A stretch of DNA of 64,000 bases, taken from positions 617,734-681,733 of the forward strand of contig NZ_WOFO01000003.1 in assembly GCF_010993705.1 (NCBI RefSeq), read 5' to 3'. The stretch is from Cyclobacterium sp. SYSU L10401. GTDB lineage: Bacteria; Bacteroidota; Bacteroidia; Cytophagales; Cyclobacteriaceae. A program made the position numbers and the translations under genes. Positions 35,924-44,729 of this stretch are shown here, piece by piece. How positions within the stretch are numbered: the first letter of the stretch is position 1; the number at the start of each line of letters is the position of its first letter. The notes beneath the pieces were generated by a model. The model did not search any database. It saw only the letters and a list, made by a program, of their open reading frames with translations, and was not told the DNA's origin.

Positions 35924-36817
35924 TTAATAACTAGGTACCAGGCTTAACTTTTTTGGATACAAACAGAGCTTTAGCCAGTTTTGGCGGGATCGATTCTTTA
36001 ATTCCCCTTCCAATAATTCATCATCAACATGCATCGACCCTTCAAAGTTGATCAATACCTCCCTCGCTTTTAGTGCCAAATCAAATCGATAATGATCCGT
36101 TTGTTTCTGATGTTCGATAAACCGTTCAATTTTTTCTTTCTCGGCTTTCGTTATTAAAATGACATCCAAATACTGGTCTTCAGGGTCCGCATTTGGTGCT
36201 AAATGGAGATTTGGACCCATAAAGGGCGTATTCATCACTTCTATCCATACGTATTCTCCGGAATAATCCCTTCCATCGACTTCTATTTGGTAGTGGGATG
36301 ATTTGAGGTCATTAATGGAATCCTTTAATTTTTTCAGTCCAAATGCCACTTTGTCATCCGGACTTCTGTTCCACCGTTTTTTTTCTTTTTTTATTCTGGC
36401 TAGTGTATCAGCAAACAACCCCCACCCTACCGATTCAAAAAAATAGTGCGTTTTCCCCTCTTGCTCCAAATATCCTATACTAAGAGGTGTTGTTTTCTTG
36501 TTTTTCCAATTACGTACTATTTTGCCCAAATAATCATCAAGGTTTAGGCTTTCTGCCATATTATTGGCGTTTCCCAATGGCAAAATCGCGAAAGGTACAG
36601 GGTTCTGTATTATTTTTTTTAATACTTCCTGTACCGTACCGTCCCCCCCAGCAATTAGCAAAAAATCACATTTTATCATAAGGAAATTGCTTAGATCAAC
36701 TGATTTTTTATTGAATGCTAGAACATTGGCCCCGTGGTCTTTAAGCCTTTTCACAATACTTGCAATGGAATGACTTCCATCACCTGCCGTTTCATTATAG
36801 ATAAGGTTGATATGCAT
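35924..36817 (-). CDS. Diacylglycerol/lipid kinase family protein (YegS-like)
   Basis: The 297-residue protein has the DAGK catalytic domain: a Rossmann-like start (INLIYNETAGDGS), the nucleotide loop IAGGDGTVQEV at about residues 55-65, and ILPLGNANNMA, then SVGWGLFAD and a beta-sandwich C-terminal half with APNADPEDQYLDVIL. These enzymes phosphorylate lipids such as diacylglycerol or sphingoid bases in the cytoplasmic membrane. The exact substrate cannot be read from the sequence. It diverges from surE. Confidence 0.88.
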   Translation of the reverse strand: MHINLIYNETAGDGSHSIASIVKRLKDHGANVLAFNKKSVDLSNFLMIKCDFLLIAGGDGTVQEVLKKIIQNPVPFAILPLGNANNMAESLNLDDYLGKIVRNWKNKKTTPLSIGYLEQEGKTHYFFESVGWGLFADTLARIKKEKKRWNRSPDDKVAFGLKKLKDSINDLKSSHYQIEVDGRDYSGEYVWIEVMNTPFMGPNLHLAPNADPEDQYLDVILITKAEKEKIERFIEHQKQTDHYRFDLALKAREVLINFEGSMHVDDELLEGELKNRSRQNWLKLCLYPKKLSLVPSY

Positions 36818-36892
36818 CTTTTTCCAATTATTCCATTTTATCGCCCGATTTTTGTACCTTAAATGTAACGTTTGAAACCAAAATTTATGTAA

Positions 36893-37639
36893 ATGAAAAT
36901 ATTAATAACAAACGACGACGGCATATATAGTCCTGGCATTTTAGCTCTTGCGGAAATAGCCGCTGATTTTGGCGATGTCAGAATTGTTGCTCCGGACGTT
37001 GAGCAATCATCCATGGGCCACGCCATCACCGCATCCCGTCCACTTTCTTATAAAAAGACCAAAATTGGCCATTTTGAAGCTTTTCGGGTTAACGGCACAC
37101 CGGCAGACTGTGTATCTCTCGGCTGCTTTCACTGGGATAAGGTGGACATGGTATTGTCTGGCATCAATATAGGCTCCAACCTCGGTAATTCGATGTGGCA
37201 TTCAGGTACGCTGGCAGGTGCCAAACAAGCTGCCCTTTTGGGCATTAAAGGAATCGCCTTTAGCACCCCGAGCCACCAAGCGGAAATCGAATTTCATGCC
37301 ATAAAACAATTCGCCTCAAACATATTGAAAATCCTGACCGAGGAAAAAGAAAGCCCTCCCCTTGTCAACGTCAACTTCCCAATTAACCCACGTGGCATCG
37401 TATGGGCCAGGCAATCTGTCCGCCATTACGATGGTATAGTCAAACCTGCCGAAGACCCAATGGGAAGACAGCATTATTGGTTTACCGTGGAACCTATTGA
37501 AGAAGCAGAAGAAGGAACCGATCGTTGGGCGGTAAACCACGGCCTTGTTTCCCTGACGCCTTTAAGCCTTGATCTTACTAATAATACGGAATTAGAGCGC
37601 ATGTTACAAAAACATTACTTTCCGAGCCCAAAATCCTGA
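36893..37639 (+). CDS. surE: 5'/3'-nucleotidase SurE
   Basis: SurE hydrolyses nucleoside 5'- and 3'-monophosphates with divalent metal. The 248-residue length is normal. The N-terminal metal site is visible as LITNDDGIYSPGI (residues 4-16), followed by VAPDVEQSSMGHAIT, then VNGTPADCV and VLSGINIGSNLGNSMWHSGT, all characteristic of the family. Its usual neighbours pcm and rpoS are absent, as expected outside Proteobacteria. Confidence 0.95.
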   Translation: MKILITNDDGIYSPGILALAEIAADFGDVRIVAPDVEQSSMGHAITASRPLSYKKTKIGHFEAFRVNGTPADCVSLGCFHWDKVDMVLSGINIGSNLGNSMWHSGTLAGAKQAALLGIKGIAFSTPSHQAEIEFHAIKQFASNILKILTEEKESPPLVNVNFPINPRGIVWARQSVRHYDGIVKPAEDPMGRQHYWFTVEPIEEAEEGTDRWAVNHGLVSLTPLSLDLTNNTELERMLQKHYFPSPKS

Positions 37640-37735
37640 ACAAACTTTCGGTCAATGATTCCAGCACTTAAATTAAATTCCCTTTGAAATACTGCTTAAA
37701 TCATTTTCTTTGCACTTTGTTTTAAATGCATCAAA

Positions 37736-38347
37736 ATGAAAATAATTGCCATCGGCCGTAACTACGCCGCTCATATAGAAGAATTGCAAAACGAAAAGCC
37801 CACTGAACCGGTGGTTTTCCTTAAACCGGATACGGCTTTATTGAAAAACAATGAGCCCTTTTATCATCCTGAATTTTCTGAAAATATCCACCATGAAGTG
37901 GAATTGGTCCTGAAAATCAAAAAAGAAGGCAAATACATTGATCCAAAATTCGCCCGTAACTACTACAATGAAATCGGAATTGGTATCGATTTTACCGCCC
38001 GGGACCTGCAGCAAAAATGTAAGGAAAAGGGATTGCCCTGGGAAATTGCCAAAGCCTTTAATGGGTCCGCTCCTATCGGCGAATTTCGACCGATAGCCAA
38101 TTACCCCGATGTAGCCAATATCAGTTTTCACCTGGACGTAAATGGAGAACGCCGGCAAACCGGCAATACCTCCCTATTGCTTTTTTCGTTTGATGTGATT
38201 TTGGCTTATGTTTCGCAGTTTTTTACCCTTAAAACAGGAGATTTAATTTTTACCGGCACCCCTGCAGGAGTAGGAAAAGTTGCTATCGGTGACCGGTTGG
38301 AGGCTTATGTGGAGCAAGAAAAATTACTGGACTTTGAAGTTAAATAA
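37736..38347 (+). CDS. Fumarylacetoacetate hydrolase-family protein
   Basis: The 203-residue protein is a compact FAH-fold enzyme of the acylpyruvate hydrolase or oxaloacetate tautomerase type. Visible blocks are IGRNYAAHIEEL (residues 6-17), PVVFLKPDTALL, HHEVELVLKI with the metal-binding E-x-E, GIGIDFTARDLQQ and GDLIFTGTPAGVG near the C-terminus. The substrate is not determined. The 3' end overlaps the peptidase gene by 41 bases, which suggests joint translation. Confidence 0.88.
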   Translation: MKIIAIGRNYAAHIEELQNEKPTEPVVFLKPDTALLKNNEPFYHPEFSENIHHEVELVLKIKKEGKYIDPKFARNYYNEIGIGIDFTARDLQQKCKEKGLPWEIAKAFNGSAPIGEFRPIANYPDVANISFHLDVNGERRQTGNTSLLLFSFDVILAYVSQFFTLKTGDLIFTGTPAGVGKVAIGDRLEAYVEQEKLLDFEVK

Positions 38348-40202
38348 AACCCTTTTTTGCCTGTTTTTAATACTGCTTGCCATCACGCTCCTCTCACAGA
38401 CAGCTAAGGATTATTACCTTTTCCCCATTAAACCGGGAAAACAGAATTTTTTGGCGGGCAATATGGCAGAAATCAGACCCAATCACTTTCATACCGGACT
38501 GGACATCAAAACCGAAGGAAGGCAGGGCCTGCCGGTATATGCGGCTGCCGATGGGTATGTTTCCCGCATTAAAATATCCAGCTTTGGTTATGGCAATGTC
38601 ATCTTTCTCAAACACCCCAATGGCAGCTCTACCGTGTATGCCCACTTGCGGAATTTTGAGGAACCCATTGCCAGCTACATGAAATCCAAAATCTATGAGG
38701 CCCGGCAAAACGAGCTGGAATATTTTCCGGAAGCCGGTGAAGTTCCGGTCAAAAAGGGAGATGTCATCGCCCTCTCAGGCAACACCGGCAGTTCGGGTGG
38801 GCCACATTTGCACTTTGAAATCAGAGATTCCCTGAACAGGGCCATAGATCCCCTACATGCAGGTTTTGCGGAAATAAAGGATACCACCTCTCCCATAGTG
38901 AGAAGGGTGGCCATTACCCCCCTGGATCAGAACAGCCGGGTAAATGGCATGTTTCGCAGACAGGAGTTTTCCCTGATCTATAGCAATGGTGCCTTCCGGG
39001 TACCCCCAACCATCAACATTTCCGGAAAAGTAGGTATAGAAATTCTGGCCTATGACCAGCTCGATGAAATGTACAACCAAAATGGATTTCCCATTTATGA
39101 AATTTATGATCAGGAGAACCGGATCTTCAAATCAGAGGTTAATGAGGTGAATTTTAATATTGGCCGGTTTATCCTGGTCCACACTTACCGCAACCGATAT
39201 ACCCGGCTCTATAAGAAACCGAACAATAAATTTGATTTTTACGAGCCCGATTCGGCGTTTAGCGGAGCCATTAGTGCCCAACCCGGTATCAATAAAGAGA
39301 TCCGGGTAAAACTCAAGGATGCCTATGCCAACGAAACAGATCTGATACTGGATTTTTTCGGGGAAGAAGCCCCTGAACTGCTGAGGAATTTCAACTATAC
39401 CTCCGGCAATAAAAGCCTGGATTATGATGAAAACCACCTGATCATCAATGCGCCGCCTTCAGAAAATGGCAGCCTGGCCAAGTTTTATGTAAATGGCTAT
39501 ATCATGGAAATACCCTATGCCTATGAGGGAACCAATAAAAGAACCTATCTTTGGGACATGCGACTGGGTATCCCTGACTCGGTGGATGTTTGTACCGAAA
39601 CGTTTATTCCTGAAGTAAATGCGGTCATTCCCTCAGAAAAGGAAATCCATTTCAATGATGGGCGTTTGACCCTGACTTTCGATAAGGAAACACTGCTGGA
39701 TGACCTTTACCTGCGGCTGAACCCTTTCCGGGATGGAGATGCGGAGGGCATCAGCATTAATGATCCCTACGAATATTTATGGAACCCCATGCACATCTCC
39801 TACCATGCACCGGATTTTCAGGGGGATAAATCCAAAACACATATGTACCTTCTTTATGATAATGGGTATAAAAATTTTCAAGGAGGTACCTGGGAGGGTA
39901 ACAGTATTCACTTTTCCACCACAAATTTCGGCAAATTCATACTCGCCACAGATACTGTTCCCCCAGGCATACGACCCATCCGTGTCAACCGCAATGAATT
40001 GCGCTTCGTTATCCGGGATGGTATGTCCGGAATCAGGGATTTTGAGGCCTGTGTAGATGGGGAATGGATACAGATGCGGTATGAACACAAGCAGTCCGTG
40101 ATATGGTCCGATCCTCCTTCTGGCAAGTCCCTTCAGGGGGAGGTAATTTTAAAAGTAAGGGATCGGGCAAATAACGAGTCCATTTATAGGAGAAAAATTT
40201 AA
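38307..40202 (+). CDS. Secreted M23 (LytM) peptidase
   Basis: The 631-residue product starts inside the end of the FAH-family gene; the ATG at 38307 precedes a signal segment (LFCLFLILLAITLLSQ). The LytM domain is in the N-terminal third, with the zinc motifs HTGLDI and, later, HLHFEIRD in GGPHLHFEI. The long C-terminal part (about residues 210-631) is beta-rich and unassigned. These enzymes cleave peptidoglycan cross-links or act as regulators; the zinc ligands here appear intact, so it should be active in the periplasm. Confidence 0.88.
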   Translation: MWSKKNYWTLKLNKTLFCLFLILLAITLLSQTAKDYYLFPIKPGKQNFLAGNMAEIRPNHFHTGLDIKTEGRQGLPVYAAADGYVSRIKISSFGYGNVIFLKHPNGSSTVYAHLRNFEEPIASYMKSKIYEARQNELEYFPEAGEVPVKKGDVIALSGNTGSSGGPHLHFEIRDSLNRAIDPLHAGFAEIKDTTSPIVRRVAITPLDQNSRVNGMFRRQEFSLIYSNGAFRVPPTINISGKVGIEILAYDQLDEMYNQNGFPIYEIYDQENRIFKSEVNEVNFNIGRFILVHTYRNRYTRLYKKPNNKFDFYEPDSAFSGAISAQPGINKEIRVKLKDAYANETDLILDFFGEEAPELLRNFNYTSGNKSLDYDENHLIINAPPSENGSLAKFYVNGYIMEIPYAYEGTNKRTYLWDMRLGIPDSVDVCTETFIPEVNAVIPSEKEIHFNDGRLTLTFDKETLLDDLYLRLNPFRDGDAEGISINDPYEYLWNPMHISYHAPDFQGDKSKTHMYLLYDNGYKNFQGGTWEGNSIHFSTTNFGKFILATDTVPPGIRPIRVNRNELRFVIRDGMSGIRDFEACVDGEWIQMRYEHKQSVIWSDPPSGKSLQGEVILKVRDRANNESIYRRKI

Positions 40203-40259
40203 TTTATTACGATATTTAAGGCCTCAAATTAATTTGCTAATCTATAAAAAACAAAAATC

Positions 40260-40709
40260 ATGTCATTAGAAGTAGGCCAAACAGCACCGGATTTTGAATC
40301 AGTTGACCAGGATGGAAATCCCATCAGGCTTTCCGATTTTAAAGGCAAAAAGGTGGTTTTGTATTTTTACCCCAAAGACAATACCCCCGGATGTACTGCC
40401 CAGGCCTGCAACCTGAGAGACAATTATGAGGCCCTTCAAAAGGCGGGATATGTGGTTTTGGGCATCAGTTCTGATTCCGGAAAATCACACAAAAAATTTA
40501 TAGAGAAACATGAATTGCCTTTTTCACTGATCGCTGATGAAGACAAGAGCGTGCATGAAAAATACGGAACCTGGGTAGAAAAAAACATGTATGGCCGAAA
40601 ATACATGGGTACTGCCAGAACTACTTTTGTCATCGATGAGGAGGGTAAAATCGAAGAAATTATCTCAAAGGTAAAAACCAAAGAACACACCAATCAAATT
40701 ATCAAATAA
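40260..40709 (+). CDS. bcp: Thioredoxin-dependent peroxiredoxin Bcp
   Basis: The 149-residue protein is an atypical peroxiredoxin that reduces hydroperoxides with electrons from thioredoxin. FYPKDNTPGCTAQACN holds the peroxidatic Cys in PGCT and a second Cys five residues on, the Bcp-type resolving position. The conserved ARTTFVID and GKI segments follow. It opens a likely operon with the two transketolase genes (10-base gap to the next). Confidence 0.95.
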   Translation: MSLEVGQTAPDFESVDQDGNPIRLSDFKGKKVVLYFYPKDNTPGCTAQACNLRDNYEALQKAGYVVLGISSDSGKSHKKFIEKHELPFSLIADEDKSVHEKYGTWVEKNMYGRKYMGTARTTFVIDEEGKIEEIISKVKTKEHTNQIIK

Positions 40710-40719
40710 TTCCAAATCA

Positions 40720-41571
40720 ATGGAAAAACATTCAACAGAACAATTGCAAGCAATCTGCTCTCAGGTAAGGAGAGACATTTTAAGGATGGTGCATGCCTGT
40801 CAATCAGGTCATCCCGGAGCCTCCCTGGGCTGTACGGAATTTTTCGTAGCCCTTTATTTTGATCAAATGAAGCACAATAAAAATTTCAATATCGATGGGA
40901 TAGGCGAGGATTTATTTTTTCTTTCCAATGGACACATTTCCCCTGTCTGGTACAGTGTGCTTTCCAGAAGTGGCTATTTTGACACCAAAGAACTGGCCAC
41001 TTTCAGAAAAATCAACAGCAGACTTCAGGGGCATCCGGCCACCGAAGAAGGACTTCCAGGTATCAGAGTGGCCTCCGGCTCTTTGGGACAAGGATTGTCT
41101 GTGGCTATTGGTGCAGCCCTGACCAAAAAAATGAATGGTGACAAGCAGACCGTCTATGCCCTGATGGGAGATGGAGAACAGCAGGAAGGACAGATTTGGG
41201 AAGCCGCTATGTGTGCGCCCCATCACAAGGTGGATAATTTAATCGCTTCCATTGACCTGAACGGACAACAAATCGATGGTCCTACGAAAGAGATCATGAA
41301 TTTGCTGGACCTGAAAGCAAAGTGGGAAGCCTTTGGCTGGGAAGTGATCGTCACCGAAAATGGCAATGACATCACCAACGTGCTGCAATCCCTGGAAAAG
41401 GCGAAAAGCTTGCTTGGAAAAGGTAAACCAGTACTCAACCTGCTCCATACCGATATGGGTTTTGGGGTTGATTTCATGGTAGGCACCCACAAATGGCACG
41501 GTGTGGCTCCAAATGACGAACAATTGGAAAAGGCCCTGGGCCAATTGGAAGAAACGCTGGGAGATTATTAA
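40720..41571 (+). CDS. Transketolase, N-terminal subunit
   Basis: The product (283 residues) covers the thiamine-diphosphate-binding half of transketolase: SGHPGASLGCTEFFVALYFD, then SNGHISPVWYSVL, GSLGQGLSVAIG and the ThDP/metal motif GDGEQQEGQIWEA with ASIDLNGQQIDG. It works in the non-oxidative pentose phosphate pathway together with the separate C-terminal subunit. The split form is known in many bacteria and archaea. It lies between bcp and the partner gene. Confidence 0.93.
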   Translation: MEKHSTEQLQAICSQVRRDILRMVHACQSGHPGASLGCTEFFVALYFDQMKHNKNFNIDGIGEDLFFLSNGHISPVWYSVLSRSGYFDTKELATFRKINSRLQGHPATEEGLPGIRVASGSLGQGLSVAIGAALTKKMNGDKQTVYALMGDGEQQEGQIWEAAMCAPHHKVDNLIASIDLNGQQIDGPTKEIMNLLDLKAKWEAFGWEVIVTENGNDITNVLQSLEKAKSLLGKGKPVLNLLHTDMGFGVDFMVGTHKWHGVAPNDEQLEKALGQLEETLGDY

Positions 41572-41606
41572 AAGCGATCAGACTTGATCATTAAATGGTT
41601 TGAAAA

Positions 41607-42575
41607 ATGGAAAAAACACTCGATACAAAATATACTTATACAGAAAAGAAAGACACCCGTTCCGGATTTGGTGACGGTTTTCTTGAGCTTGGCAGAAAAA
41701 ACAAAAATGTGGTCGGTTTGTGTGCCGATCTCATCGGTTCTCTCAAAATGGGTGCCTTTCAAAAGGAATTCCCGGACCGGTTTTTTCAGGTGGGCATTTC
41801 AGAAGCCAACATGATGGGCCTGGCAGCAGGTATGACCATAGGCGGCAAAATACCATTTACCGGTACCTTTGCCAATTTTTCTACGGGACGTGTATATGAC
41901 CAGATCAGGCAATCTATTGCCTATTCTGAAAAGAATGTGAAAATTTGTGCCTCTCATGCGGGTCTTACCCTGGGTGAAGACGGTGCCACCCACCAGATCC
42001 TGGAGGATGTGGGCATGATGAAAATGCTGCCTAATATGACGGTGATCAACCCTTGTGATTATAACCAGACCAAGGCAGCCACATTGGCCATAGCAGACCA
42101 CGAAGGCCCCGTGTACCTTCGCTTTGGCAGGCCCAGCTGGCCAATATTCACCCCAGCGGATCAGCCATTCGAAATCGGTAAGGCCTGGAAAATGATCGAC
42201 GGAAAGGACGTTTCCCTTTTTGCAACCGGCCACCTGGTATGGGAAGCTGTCGTAGCCGAAGCCATGTTGAGAGAAGAAGGTATTTCCGTGGAATTGATCA
42301 ATATCCACACCATCAAACCTTTGGACACAGCGGCAATTCTTGCCTCCGTGGCCAAAACCGGCTGTGCAGTGACGGCCGAAGAGCATCAGCTTAATGGAGG
42401 TTTGGGTGACAGCGTTGCTCAAACCCTGATCCGAAACAACCCGGCCCCTCAGGAATTTGTCGGTGTAGATGACTCCTTCGGCGAATCAGGCAAACCAGTG
42501 GACCTACTGGAAAAATATGGATTGAATGCGGAAAACATTGTAAAGGCGGTGAAGAAAGCCATTGCCAGGAAATAA
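41607..42575 (+). CDS. Transketolase, C-terminal subunit
   Basis: The 322-residue partner carries the pyrimidine-binding and C-terminal transketolase domains: RFFQVGISEANMMGLAAGM with the catalytic Glu, then FTGTFANFSTGRVYDQIRQS, THAGLTLGEDGATHQ-like text and a C-terminal domain from about residue 195. It starts 35 bases after the N-terminal subunit gene. A strong terminator follows the stop. Confidence 0.93.
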   Translation: MEKTLDTKYTYTEKKDTRSGFGDGFLELGRKNKNVVGLCADLIGSLKMGAFQKEFPDRFFQVGISEANMMGLAAGMTIGGKIPFTGTFANFSTGRVYDQIRQSIAYSEKNVKICASHAGLTLGEDGATHQILEDVGMMKMLPNMTVINPCDYNQTKAATLAIADHEGPVYLRFGRPSWPIFTPADQPFEIGKAWKMIDGKDVSLFATGHLVWEAVVAEAMLREEGISVELINIHTIKPLDTAAILASVAKTGCAVTAEEHQLNGGLGDSVAQTLIRNNPAPQEFVGVDDSFGESGKPVDLLEKYGLNAENIVKAVKKAIARK

Positions 42576-42599
42576 TCATACATGCCAACCAGGTTAAAG

Positions 42600-42630
42600 G
42601 CGGAAAAAGAAAACTTTTTCCGCTTTTTTT
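42600..42630 (+). terminator. Terminator of the bcp-transketolase operon
   Basis: GCGGAAAAAG (42600-42609) pairs perfectly with CTTTTTCCGC (42614-42623) around an AAAA loop, followed by seven T. Confidence 0.9.
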
Positions 42631-42699
42631 ATGGAGACAGAAATTAGGTTAATATACAGGAAACAATTATTTTTAACGCTACTCCCTCGGCCCCATACC

Positions 42700-43638
42700 A
42701 TGCAAGTATCCTACTTACCCTTTTCGAAAATCCTTTTTTTCTTTTCATTGCTGTTCATTTTCATGATGGAGTTGAAAGCACAGACCCTTACTTTTGAAGA
42801 ACAGGAAGATGGCTGGCTTTTACTGGACGATGGAAAGCCACGGTATTTTTACCAAACGGCGACCAAGTCCCTTGATGGAAAATACCCCAGGGCAAATTAC
42901 ATTCATCCTTTATACAATACAGATGGTGAGGTGGTGACGGAGGATTTTCCGGCCGACCACCCGCATCACCGTGGAATATTCTGGACCTGGCATCAGCTTT
43001 GGGTAGGGGATCAAAGAGCAGCAGACCCCTGGATCTGCGAAGATATCATATGGGAGGTCAAAAATGTAAAAACCCAAACCAACCCAAACGGTTCGGCTAG
43101 CCTGGAAGCCAGGGTCATTTGGAAAGGCACAGGAACCGTCAAAAAAAACATCCTGGAAGAAACTTTAATCATCAGCTACCAGCGAATCTCTTCAAGGGCC
43201 TTTAAACTCGCTTTTGACATTACTTTAAAGCCTTTACTCTCCGATGTACGATTGGGAGGATCCGAAGACCCCAAAGGGTATGGCGGGTTCTCTCCCAGGA
43301 TCAAATTGTCCGAAAATGTAGGATTTTTTGATGAAAATGGAGCGGTGGTACCACAGGAGTTGGCTGTCCAGGCAGGCCCATGGATCAATGTTACCAGAGA
43401 AAAAGCTGAAGATCCTGGCGTGGTCATCATGGGAGAACCTGACAGGCTTCCCTCCTACCAGGGTTGGATATTAAGATCGGAAAACAGCATGCAAAACATG
43501 GCATTCCCTGGAAGTGAAGCCCTTCTGCTGAGCAAAAAGGCTCCTCATTTAAGGTTCAAAAATCAATTATTGGTACACCAGGGCATGGAAAAACAAGAAA
43601 TCGCCAATCAATACCGGATCTTTAGAAACCAACCCTGA
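42700..43638 (+). CDS. Secreted DUF6807 (PmoA-family) protein
   Basis: The 312-residue product starts at the ATG at 42700, ahead of a signal peptide (KILFFFSLLFIFMMELKA). The mature protein shows the family blocks PRANYIHPLYNTDGE and DHPHHRGIFWTWHQLWVG, typical of the PmoA/DUF6807 group of secreted proteins in Bacteroidota and Planctomycetota, which are often found with carbohydrate-related genes. The His-rich block may bind metal. The biochemical role is unknown. The name 'methane oxygenase PmoA' used for this domain is misleading and does not imply methane oxidation. Confidence 0.85.
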   Translation: MQVSYLPFSKILFFFSLLFIFMMELKAQTLTFEEQEDGWLLLDDGKPRYFYQTATKSLDGKYPRANYIHPLYNTDGEVVTEDFPADHPHHRGIFWTWHQLWVGDQRAADPWICEDIIWEVKNVKTQTNPNGSASLEARVIWKGTGTVKKNILEETLIISYQRISSRAFKLAFDITLKPLLSDVRLGGSEDPKGYGGFSPRIKLSENVGFFDENGAVVPQELAVQAGPWINVTREKAEDPGVVIMGEPDRLPSYQGWILRSENSMQNMAFPGSEALLLSKKAPHLRFKNQLLVHQGMEKQEIANQYRIFRNQP

Positions 43639-43812
43639 ATTACTTTAACATTTTCATTTCATGTTGTAGAGCCATTCATCAGCTAAACCAAAGGTGATGA
43701 CGCCAATATATCCCTCCATTACAACCCGGACTATGCATTAGGAATCGTAATGGATAGGCTAATGCATACTTCGGGTTCAAAGGACGGCACCCTGTTATGC
43801 CCCGGTTTTGGA

Positions 43813-43846
43813 TAAAAAAAAGGCAATGATCAGAGACCATTGCCTT
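43813..43846 (-). terminator. Terminator of the 43898 gene
   Basis: AAGGCAATG (43820-43828) and CATTGCCTT (43838-43846) form a perfect 9-bp stem. Read on the minus strand it is followed by a T run (the A run at 43814-43820). Confidence 0.85.
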
Positions 43847-43897
43847 AGAGTTGGTTAATTGTTTCAAAAATTGGGTTAAAAGCTTATTTAGCTGGTT

Positions 43898-44215
43898 CTA
43901 CTTCTTCTTTTCATTCACTTCTTTACCCATGGCATCATATTTCTTCTTCACTTCTCCTTCAGGAGTTTCGCCTTCGAATTTTACCATGTAAAAAACCACA
44001 GCTTCTTCCATTACCTGATGAGCTTCCTTGATTGTGAGATCTTTGACAGCCTCATCATTTTGAATGGCTTCTTTTACCTTTTCCGGAAGGCTTTCAGGAT
44101 CAATTTTTGTAGTCTCCTGAATCATTACCTGATCTGCAGATTTCACTGTCTCGGCATTGATTCCGGCAAAGGCCAGAACACTCATTGCGGCAAGGGATAA
44201 CATTAACTTTTTCAT
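43898..44215 (-). CDS. Small secreted protein, possibly PepSY-like
   Basis: The 105-residue product has a clear signal peptide (MKKLMLSLAAMSVLAFAG) and a mature part with two helices and strands reading LPEKVKEAIQNDEAVKDL and VVFYMVKFEG, followed by a Lys/Glu-rich tail. The order helix-strand-strand resembles a PepSY-like domain. It is probably periplasmic. It has its own terminator and no co-directional neighbour. Confidence 0.78.
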   Translation of the reverse strand: MKKLMLSLAAMSVLAFAGINAETVKSADQVMIQETTKIDPESLPEKVKEAIQNDEAVKDLTIKEAHQVMEEAVVFYMVKFEGETPEGEVKKKYDAMGKEVNEKKK

Positions 44216-44700
44216 AACATTTTTAATTTATGGTGTTAAATAATAGTTGGTTGAAAACAATACTATTTAAATATTATTTTCAATTATACTTATCCAAATG
44301 TTATGCCGAATTAATTTAAAGTTTTTAATTTATATAAAAACAGGCTTTAAAGGTTACCTACCCCATTAATTCAGGTTAAAGCGCACCGCCAAGAAATCTT
44401 GACCCCGTAAATAGCTCGTCAAAATGTGTGGATTAATTACCACAACCTGTAAATGATTGCAAGCATAAAACTCCCTGAGGTCAATAATTTTTTGGTGCGT
44501 CAAGTCATAATATTGACCAGAAATACCCCTTTTTTGGTAGGAAATGGTAGAAAAAGCGGTAAATAATATCCCAAGTCGATTGGCCAGGGCAGCCAAATAA
44601 TACTACAGCCTTCAGGTAATTTTCTCGGGAGGGACACCCTACCGAAAAAACAGGCTATAGATTTAATGGAAGAGCTCTCCTGTCTTTCCTGGGAAAGCCT
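44216..44700 (+). other. Intergenic region upstream of argS
   Basis: This ~485-base stretch is AT-rich at the left and contains no supported gene. A minus-strand open frame at 44366-44596 has no recognised domain. No T-box or other known leader could be seen. Confidence 0.5.
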
Positions 44701-44708
44701 TATATTTG
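44701..44708 (+). promoter_or_regulatory. -7 element of the argS promoter
   Basis: TATATTTG fits the Bacteroidota -7 consensus. It would start transcription near 44715, which rules out the TTG at 44706 as translation start and supports the ATG at 44730 (or 44739). No clear -33 TTG was seen. Confidence 0.5.
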
Positions 44709-44729
44709 CGCCTCAATAAATTTGACCTT

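Noticed and set aside
43684-43815. Plus-frame coding-like stretch reading NPDYALGIVMDRLMHTSG
   Set aside because: Too short, lacks a start codon and matches no family that I know; could be chance.
44366-44596. Minus-strand 76-codon frame upstream of argS
   Set aside because: No domain, signal or promoter; kept only as part of the intergenic description.
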